Shown here: piece by piece, positions 56,586-64,000 of the stretch
Position numbering within the stretch: the stretch's first letter is position 1
How the letters are laid out: each line of letters begins with the position of its first letter
Source of the DNA: Euryodendron excelsum
Taxonomy: Eukaryota; Streptophyta; Magnoliopsida; Ericales; Pentaphylacaceae
Direction of reading: 5' to 3'
NCBI GenBank assembly: GCA_033060915.1
Contig: CM065379.1
Location: 30,144,318-30,208,317 of the forward strand
DNA length: 64,000 nucleotides
Made by a program: the position numbers and the translations under genes
The notes under the pieces: generated by a model
Seen by the model: the letters and a program-made list of their open reading frames with translations, nothing else
What the model was told of the DNA's origin: nothing
Database searches by the model: none

Positions 56586-57390
56586 TGTAAAACCCCAAAA
56601 AAAAACAAAAACAAAAACATTATTATTATAAAAAGAAAAAGAAAAAAAGGGGTGGCTGCTAGGCATGCTTGTAAGCGTGCTTGTAGTGGGGGACATTGCC
56701 ATAAATTTAGGCAAAATGAGTTGTAGTGGGGGACATTTGGTAGGATTGACCACCCTCCCCAATGCCACCCTAATATATATACCTAATATATATCTAATAC
56801 ATATCTATAAGGTAATAGATAGGCATTATGCTGCCATATTGAAGGAAACAACCGAAACTTAGCTAGAATCTAAGAAAAAGAGAAGAAAGAAAGGTGTTCG
56901 AAAGGAGGGAAAGTGAGAGAGAAAGTGAGGGAAAGTGGAGTTCAAGGCTCAAATCAAGCCCAAATCCTTTCAAACTAGGTATATTATTCTACTCATTATT
57001 TTATACTTCATTCCATACTTGCATGTGGGATTGGGTGGCCGGATTTGCCTGGAAAGTGTCCGGAAAACCATTCTTCCTGGCAAGGTATAAAAACATAAAA
57101 TTTTAATAGTTTCAAAAATGCAGCCTTGCATTTGGTTTGGTATTTTTGGAATACGTTTCTGAGTTGTTTAGAGACATTTTACAATGGGTCTTAGAATTCC
57201 AAAAAGTTTGAAATGAAATGGTTTTCATTTTTATTAAAAATGATATGTTAAGCTTTGCATGCATGTAATGACTTAAATTTTTAGTTGTTAATCCAAGTAA
57301 ATACTATGGAAACCTAGTATATATGTTAGAATAGTCATGCATGACTTTACAGCACCTTAGAATGAAGAAATTTATGAAAAAAACAAGAGT
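56586..57390 (+). repeat. 3' LTR of element F, left part
   Basis: Starts TGTAAAACCCCAAAAAA; a TATATATACC promoter-like stretch lies near 56772. Interrupted at 57395 by a solo LTR; the right part is 58955-59263. The full LTR would be about 1.1 kb. Confidence 0.75.
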
Positions 57391-57395
57391 TGCAG
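57391..57395. repeat. Left target-site duplication of the B-family solo LTR
   Basis: tgcag; the partner tgtag lies at 58950-58954. Confidence 0.75.
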
Positions 57396-58949
57396 TGTAA
57401 AACCCTAACTTGGTTAGCATCATACTTAACTTAATAGCGTGTTTATGGTGCATGATTATCCTTAATCAAGGTGCTTGTTTAGTATGGTTTAATGAGGGCT
57501 TACATTTGGGGGATTATCACATTTTTAAGCATGATTAGTGAGCTTAATTGATGATTAATTAGCTTAATTAATCTTCATGCGTAGCTTATGTTAATCATGA
57601 TTAATTATCATAAGTGTGATTAATTATGTTAATCATGTGGATGAGAGGTGGATTAAGGAAGCAAGGAGGTGCTAGGTGCGGGTTTAACCCTAAGACACCT
57701 AGGTGTGTGTTTCATGTGTGAGAGGTCTGTGTCTTACTACCTTCTCGCTACCTTCTCGCCCCAACGAACTCTTTCTGACAGTTTTGACACTCTTTAGTGA
57801 AATGACCATAACTTTCTCTAGGAAACTCGGATTGATGCATCGTTTGAAGTGTCGGAAAGTAGATTCATATATATTTCTAGTGATATAAAGTTGGTACTTT
57901 AACTCCTTGTAACTTGTGAGACATTGTAGTTTAAAATTGACATTACATTTCATTAGGGAAGGGTTTAACATCTTATTGAGTTCTAATACATTATTGGTGT
58001 TCTAAATTACATGTTTAAGGTGTATAAGCTATAGTCATGCATTGGTTATGAATTATAACATCTATTTCATCAAGTTTGATGTGATGGTATTTGGTAGACT
58101 CAGAAGCAGATCAAAACACTCCAGTCCAACCAAAGGAGTGACTCGACGATGTGTATAAGACAGTATCAGGTGGGAATATAAGATGATCTTATTCATAATG
58201 CATTAAATGTTTTATTGTCTATATCGGTGGTGATTGTTAGATTATGCGATGGCATTTACATAAAATATATTTTGTGTGCATATATTGCATTGCACAGAGG
58301 AGGTTTAGTCAATATGGGACTAACTTAAGGTTTAGCCGATGTGAGGCAAACCTAAAGGGTATCGATGTGGGATATCCTTGATAACAAGCCATCGATATAT
58401 TGGGTCAATGTTATCAAAATAACGTGCACATATGTGGTGTATTATACATTGCATCACAAGAGGCATTGTTTTTATTGTTGGTGATGTATTATCTATTGAT
58501 GCTTAATTCAGTGGATGTTTATCATTCCTTCTTTATGAGTTTGATTATCTTATGAGCACGTTGATATATAGCTCACACCCACACAGATTATTTTGCAGAA
58601 AAATGGGAGATGTCCAATCCACTATTGGTGTTAAGTTAGAGAGCTTCGAGAAGCTCTTTAGTTGAGTTATTAGTCATGTACATTGTTGTACATTGTATTA
58701 AAATCTTGTTGGAGTTTTGTTTATTTTGTGGTTTTGTAAATATTCATAAGTGTGGATTAAGAGTTCTCTTAATGATGTATGTTGAATGATTATGAGATGG
58801 GTTCTATTTATTTAATATGATGTTATGTATTCCTATAAGATTTCTATCTTTGGGATTATGTTGAAGTTTTGCTTATAAGTAGGTGACCTGTGCGATTACT
58901 TTCATCCTAAGACAGCGTTAATGACGCTTGATTAGGAGAGGACATGACA
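57396..58949 (+). mobile_element. Solo LTR of the element B family
   Basis: TGTAAAACCCTAAC...GGACATGACA, 1554 bp, aligned with the minus strand of 25242-27388. It lacks about 600 bp present in both B LTRs (junction near 57735, corresponding to most of 26440-27050), including nearly all of the 39-bp minisatellite. Flanked by tgcag (57391-57395) and tgtag (58950-58954), a target duplication with one C/T change. Confidence 0.9.
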
Positions 58950-58954
58950 TGTAG
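58950..58954. repeat. Right target-site duplication of the B-family solo LTR
   Basis: tgtag, one transition from tgcag at 57391-57395. Confidence 0.75.
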
Positions 58955-59263
58955 GTCTGCCCAAAAAATATAGGTAGACTAGTCCACTTTCGGTCCATTT
59001 TGAGGGACTAAATGACCTCTATTGCTAAACCTTACAACTTGAAAGTTGTAGGTCTTTTCGAGAGCTTGAAATTAGATATAAGAATCACTTGATTCCATTA
59101 AGGAACGAGGAAGAAAAACCTGTTTTACCAAATGGTGTACAAATGAGATGAAAAATTAAAGAAGATGATGAACAATGTATAACGAAGCCCAGTCGCGTCT
59201 TGGGCCGTGTGCGGGCACGTGAGTAGCCGTTTTTGCTCCTTATTTGGACCAGTAGGTCCCACA
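58955..59263 (+). repeat. 3' LTR of element F, right part
   Basis: Continuation of the interrupted LTR up to ...GGTCCCACA. Immediately after it the integrase reading of element G begins. The boundary is inferred from the CA end and the start of coding homology. Confidence 0.55.
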
Positions 59264-59760
59264 TAAGTGATTCATCAACGACTACTCATAGCTCAGAGTT
59301 TTCAAAAGAGTTACGCAAATCATCGAAGGCGGCTTTTAGAATTCGAGGCGGGTGATCATGTGTTTATGAAGGTTTCTCCATGGAGAGGTTTAAGCAGAGT
59401 TGGTCAGAGTGGGAAGTTATCATTGGGTTACATTGGGCCTTTTCAGATTCTTACAAGTGTCGGGATTGTTGTATATTGGTTGGCATTGCTACAACAACTT
59501 TTGAGAGTACACGATGTTTTTCACATCTCGATATTAAAGTATGAGTTGGATCCTTCACATGGGTTAGATTGGTCAACTTAGAGCTAGAGGAGGACGTCTC
59601 ATTTGAGGAGCATCCGATACAGATCATTGACTCTAAGGAGCAGGTTCTTCGGGATAAGATTATTCTATAGGTGAAGGTGATGTGGCGATATCACGGGGTT
59701 GACGAGGCTAGGTAGGAACGGGCGTCCGAGTTGTATGCCAAATATCTTAAGTTGTTTACT
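59264..59760 (+). pseudogene. Integrase C-terminus and chromodomain-like tail, element G
   Basis: QRLLIAQSFQKSYANHRRR, EFEAGDHVFMKVSPWRGL, GKLSLGYIGPFQIL and HDVFHISILK are the C-terminal landmarks of chromovirus integrase. After a frame change, EEDVSFEEHPIQIID and VKVMWRYHGVDEA give the chromodomain-like tail, ending YAKYLKLF near 59757. Several stops. The upstream pol lies beyond the stacked insertions to the left. Confidence 0.82.
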
Positions 59761-59800
59761 AGTGAGATATGTTTTGAGTTTCGAGGATGAAACTATTTTC

Positions 59801-59816
59801 TTAGTTGGGGAGGACG
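59801..59816 (+). promoter_or_regulatory. Polypurine tract, element G
   Basis: TTAGTTGGGGAGGACG directly before a TGAAGACC LTR start. Confidence 0.55.
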
Positions 59817-59917
59817 TGAAGACCGGGTCAACAAGTTAAAGGGGGTGGGTTTGTTTTTGAAATTATATGAAACTTTAGGGGCTTTTTGGTTATTATGTAA
59901 ACTTGGTTCAAATGATT

Positions 59918-59920
<3 letters not shown>

Positions 59921-59991
<71 letters not shown>

Positions 59992-59992
59992 A
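59921..59992 (+). repeat. Compound microsatellite (CT)n(CA)n in LTR G
   Basis: About 47 bp of CT followed by about 25 bp of CA, then a polypyrimidine stretch (60003-60045). The open frame across it is an artefact. Confidence 0.97.
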
Positions 59993-61363
59993 GCCAATCC
60001 ACTTCCCTCTTTTTTCTTTTTTCTTTTTTCTTTTTTTCCTTCAACCTTCTTCTCCCATTTTGATCCTCTTCGAGTAAATTTTTGGTATTACTCCTTTAGG
60101 GATTTTTATTCTACTGTTCAAGGCCTACGCGGTGGTGATTTCAATGAGATCAAGTTCTTGCCCTAGGTTCAATCTTCAAGAGGTTGGGGGTTTTCACTTA
60201 GGATTTTTGCTATGTGATTTATATCCTTGAGTTATTCATAAATTCATGGTAGAAATCATATTTCTAGGACACTTGAGGTAAACCTAAGATTTTATATAAA
60301 CTTGAATATTGTTACTTTTGATTTTTAGTTGATTTGATAAAATTGAAAATATGTTTGGTTTGTTGTGATGTTTAATTTGATGATTATCTAATTATTTTAG
60401 TTGTTTTTTTAATATTAGAAATTATTACATGATAAAAATTGAGAAATACTTAGAAACTTTAAACGTAATGTTTGATATATAATTTTAAAATATTTTTATG
60501 TCTAGAATGTGTTTAGAATTAATGTTAAAGGCCTAGAAAAATTTATATAAATTACTTGGATAACATAAGTAAGTTGACATATTGGGTTTTATGATATAAA
60601 TGAAATTTGAACATGCTTGAGACATTACTTTGTGCCTAAAATGTATCTAAAGCTAATATTATGACAATGTGATATTATTTTGATAAAAATGGTGATTTAA
60701 AGTGAAGAATTTACTGGCTTTGACATAGTTTATGTTGCTTGCGTGTTGTTGGATGCCTGGTTTAGTGTTTGAAGTAATTATAAGTTTGATTTTAGATCTT
60801 GGGTGATTACAAGAAATTATGTTATGAATTTGGTAACTTAGATATTATTGGTTTTACCTTTAGACAGTATTTATCTTGATTGAGGCTTGGTTTAAAGTCT
60901 ATCGGTAGCTAGGCATGGTCGAGCATGAGCTCGAGGCTTTGGCCCTAGGATTTGTATTAGAATAAAGGTCTGGTGCCTCATTCAGCGGAATACACGCGTC
61001 CTTTGGGTGCAGCCCATAAAGAGTAGAATTATTTGAAAACACACATCCTTTGGGTGATATCCCATAAAGAGCGGAAAATATTGTAGATGGAATTGTATCT
61101 CTTCCTCAATACGATCGGTTGCATGCATACATGTGCATTGGGGTGGACTTGGGTGAGTCTGGACATTTTTATTTATTTTCTTATGCATTTATTATTTTAG
61201 TTTTTGTCTTATAGAGTCAGCTTGACCTTGTTGATGTTGGTGATTGGATTATTTGTGGATTAATGTTGTGAGGTTTTGAGTGTATGTTTATCATGTAAAT
61301 GTAAATACTATGTTAATTGTGTTAGATGGATGTAAATTGTTTATTGTATTATTCCATTATGTT

Positions 61364-61386
61364 ATTTTTTTTTTTTTTTTTTTTTG
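61364..61386 (+). repeat. Poly-T tract in LTR G
   Basis: A run of about 22 T. Confidence 0.9.
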
Positions 61387-62105
61387 GTAGATGTAGAAAA
61401 TAAAATATTAGATCTGTGACTTGAATCTTGTTTATTATTGATTGGTTATTTGATTAATTTGTGTGATTGGTTCATGACATTAGGAATCGGGTTGATACTT
61501 AGGTTTGAGATAGCATTTTCTATACTCTCGCGCATTCTTTAATGCACACTTGCACATGTCACCTCATGTTTATTAATTTCGTAGCACAACCTCCTACTGG
61601 GCCCTGGTATGCTCACCCCACCACAATTGCAGGTGGATCCCTAAGCTAATAAGATTGGTGGTACGAGAGATGTAGTAGTTGAGTCTTTATATCTTATTTT
61701 GACCATATTTTATTTTATCTTTGGGGTTACTTATTTACTTAAAATGGAACTGTATGATATTTATTTTATGTCTTTCTATTGAAAACTTAATTTATATTTT
61801 GGGTGAATGACCACCACAGTTGAAAATGATTGGAGGATGTTTTAAAGTAATTGTTGGTAGATTGATTAGTGTTAAAAAGAATATTTGTTGTGATTTTGAA
61901 CAGATTTAAAAATGGTTTTAATCTAGTTTACAAATGGACCCACATAGTTTTATTCCAAAAATTTTTAAAATAAAAACTATTTGTAAAATGAATTTCAAAA
62001 CTTATTTTTACAAAAATCTGACGTGGATCCTAATTTTGACTTTGACCTTTTAATTTTTGAATTATTATTCCTTAAAAATCGACTTTTATAAAACTGGACA
62101 TGACA

Positions 62106-64000
62106 CTGTCAAAGGCAAATGCCATTTTAATTTTTTTTGGGAAAAGAATTAAACATCTTTCCTTCTCTATTTTTGGTAATTATAATGTATGAGCTTTTGG
62201 CCACAGCTTCTTATTTATTTATTTTTTTTGGTTCCTTTTTCTTCTTCTTTCTTCTCTTTATAGGGTGTCCAAATCCTGACAGACTAACCCGAGCTCATGC
62301 GTCTCCACGTCCACTTTAAATTTTATGTATTGCACTTTTAACTATTTCAGAAATAGAATTTATATAAAATAAAATAAAAAGAATTTTTTTTCGATAAGAA
62401 ATACATTAGAGTATATATTAAGGGACATACCTTGGTTGCATGCATACCTCTACCTAGAAAGATTAATCAATTCTAAGCATAGGGGTGATAGTGGACTAAG
62501 TAAAAGTGAATATCTGACCGAATTTATCTCGCTTGAGATGGGAATAGAGAATACAAAACAAAAATAGAGATTGAAATAAAAAACAATACAGTTATAAAAG
62601 CGGAGATGGACTAAGTTACTCTCCCTCCATCCCGTCCCACTTCCCGCTTTTATAATTTTTTAAATTTTTTATATAGGCTGATTTTTCTTGGCGCCCCTTT
62701 ACTCTTTTGGTTACGATACAAACGTAACAAACCAGCTCGGTAGCCCCTTTACTAATCGTCACTGTCTATTACGATTAGGGCAACCTCCACTCTCCACCTC
62801 CAACCTGGCCGCTCGTTGCCTCCAGCCTCTCGCCTCCAGCTTCTCTCTCTTTCTCTCTGTATATATATATATATACACATGTAATTTTTATGCGATGGAG
62901 ATGGTCAAGATATGACTGTCATCTACAGAATCACATACCAGCTTCAGGTAACAGCTCCTCTCCAGGTTGAAGGCGCTTGCTACTCAGGTGGTGGTTTCAC
63001 TTCTTCAAGATGGTAGCAAGACTTGCTACTCTGCTTCAGATGCAATATTGTTGTTTATGCCTTTTAAGTTTAGCTCTGTCTATCGGTTGGATAGTCTTAA
63101 GTTGTCAGGTGGACTTGATTACAAAATAAAATATCATTTCCATCTTCAAAGTTGATCTTTTTGGATTTGCAGAATTATATTCGTCAGATTTTAATGCTGA
63201 TCCGATGTGGCAATAAAGACCATGATTTGTTGAAAGGACTGATGTCATTGACTTGCTTTTACCTCTGGAAGGCTTGCAATGTTAGAACTCTTACAACATT
63301 GGCTCCCATATAAGAAGGTGGGTCTGCCATTTCTTTTTTTTCTATTTCCCATATTTGAGGGGTAGTTGTATATTCTGTTTAAATGATAGTAAAGGTTTGA
63401 TCTTCCACTACCTGCATTTGGGGATTTCTTGCTTTATTCTCTAGTTTGTTTTTATCTCCTCATTCTCTTGTTTTTACTATTTTTTTCTTTTTTTTTTTAG
63501 GAGAAAAAAAAAAAACTTAGGTTTGGGTTGGTGCCCAAGGCAGGCGCATGGCCGCGGGGGGTGGGTGGGAGATGGGGGTTGAATTTTGTAAGTAGAGACA
63601 GTGATAGAGGTGTTGTGCCCCACTCCGGTCCACTATCACTCCTATCTAAGCATTGGATTTGTTTTTCAATCTTCAAGATACGATAGATACGTAGTTTAAA
63701 AGAAATGGTTAAACTTAAATTACATTAAGAAAGTAAATTTTGTAAGTTTCTAAATTGTTTTATTTTTATAACCAAACAAATTAATTATCTATTTCATAAA
63801 CACGTCAATTCATAATTGATTAAATTATAATTTTAGGAACAACCAAACAGGCATGAACTTAAGCATGCATGAATTAGACTAGGTTTTTTGAAAAAAATAA
63901 ATAAAAAGCAGGTGAACAATAAATATAAATAAGCTGCCAGGCAAGGTTGGAACCTAGCATTGACCGCAGTTGTACCCATTCCTTTTTCGAGCCGAAGAAC
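62106..64000. other. AT-rich flank, no gene recognised
   Basis: Non-LTR sequence with a (TA)n run (62859-62875), a pyrimidine-rich stretch resembling a 5' leader (62780-62855), a short open frame of 62 codons (62967-63155) that I do not recognise, and mixed T/A runs at 63480-63515. A pair of inverted 18-bp segments (about 62481-62498 and 63628-63645) may mark an old DNA element. No splice-consistent gene model can be supported. Confidence 0.5.
62859..62875. repeat. (TA)n microsatellite
   Basis: About eight TA repeats followed by CACATG. Confidence 0.9.

Larger units (their letters stand above)
54180..59263 (+). mobile_element. Element F: chromodomain gypsy element, 3' half
   Basis: Starts inside RT where LTR E interrupts it. 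It continues through RNase H, integrase, chromodomain-like tail, polypurine tract (about 56572-56585) and a 3' LTR from 56586. That LTR is split by a solo LTR and ends about 59263 (...GGTCCCACA), where element G resumes. The 5' half should lie left of the stacked insertions, outside the window. Confidence 0.82.
59817..62105 (+). repeat. 3' LTR of element G
   Basis: TGAAGACCGGG to ...GGACATGACA, about 2.3 kb. No second copy is in the window, so both limits rest on the polypurine tract, the TG...CA ends and the change in character of the sequence. A 'ggtgtgg'-free AT-rich body holds no ORF. Confidence 0.55.

Noticed and set aside
59903..60166. ORF of 87 codons starting with a Leu-Ser run
   Set aside because: It is the translated (CT)n(CA)n microsatellite.
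62610..62660. Stowaway-MITE-like end (CTCCCTCCATCCCGTCCCAC)
   Set aside because: Similar to the terminal word of Stowaway elements, but no inverted partner or TA duplication was found nearby.
62967..63155. Possible host gene exon in the right flank
   Set aside because: A 62-codon frame without a recognisable domain, convincing splice sites or a longer model. Left as unassigned flank.
1..64000. CRISPR arrays, operons, phage or plasmid systems
   Set aside because: The repeats are eukaryotic LTR and minisatellite types without unique spacers, and composition and genes are those of plant retrotransposons.

Overview
This window is nuclear DNA of a flowering plant, most likely a eudicot. It consists almost entirely of long-terminal-repeat (LTR) retrotransposons of the Ty3/gypsy superfamily inserted into one another. 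I found no intact host gene, no rRNA or tRNA gene and no bacterial-type feature. Two lineages can be recognised. One is Ogre-like (Tat lineage), with LTRs of about 4.7-5.7 kb (TGTAAGC...CA) and a primer-binding site complementary to the 3' end of tRNA-Arg. The other consists of chromodomain-type gypsy elements (Tekay-like), with a two-knuckle Gag, retropepsin, RT, RNase H, integrase and chromodomain-like tail. One of these has a tRNA-iMet primer site and starts TGTAAAACCC.

Layout, left to right. Element A (Ogre-like, + strand) covers 1-19918, with its 5' LTR cut by the window edge. A solo Ogre LTR (2473-7931) with a near-perfect target duplication sits in A's leader. Element B (chromovirus, - strand) covers 19919-27388. 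A is inserted in the left (3') LTR of B, and B's reverse transcriptase core is deleted. Element C (Ogre-like, - strand) covers 27389-36823. It has a 5' LTR, a primer site and a gag that keeps its frame but is riddled with stops; no pol is visible. B is inserted in C. A 115-bp scrap of Ogre interior (36824-36938) is fused to element D (Ogre-like, - strand, 36939-51359), which has a truncated 3' LTR, a 7-kb interior and a complete 5' LTR. D sits in an Ogre LTR fragment E (+, to 54179), and E sits in the RT of chromovirus F (+, 54180-59263). F's 3' LTR holds a solo LTR of the B family (57396-58949). F is inserted in the integrase tail of element G (+), whose 3' LTR runs to about 62105. The last 1.9 kb is AT-rich flank with no recognisable gene.

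Function. Nothing here looks able to transpose by itself. A and D have primer site, polypurine tract and LTRs but no recognisable gag or pol. The most gene-like thing in their interiors is an antisense pseudogene resembling the plant DUF7745 / plant-mobile-domain group. C keeps gag only. B, F and G are broken pol copies. The Ogre LTRs share a detailed architecture: tandem repeats in U3, palindromic GGCGCC/ACTAGT boxes, a TATAAATA box, a telo-box cluster in the leader, a splice-donor-like site, about 1.5-2 kb of G-depleted sequence, and a conserved terminal block with small hairpins and an 11-nt copy of the primer-binding site. Hand counts of LTR divergence put D as younger than A and B. The two stacks were therefore probably joined by a deletion at about 36938 rather than built in one simple nest.
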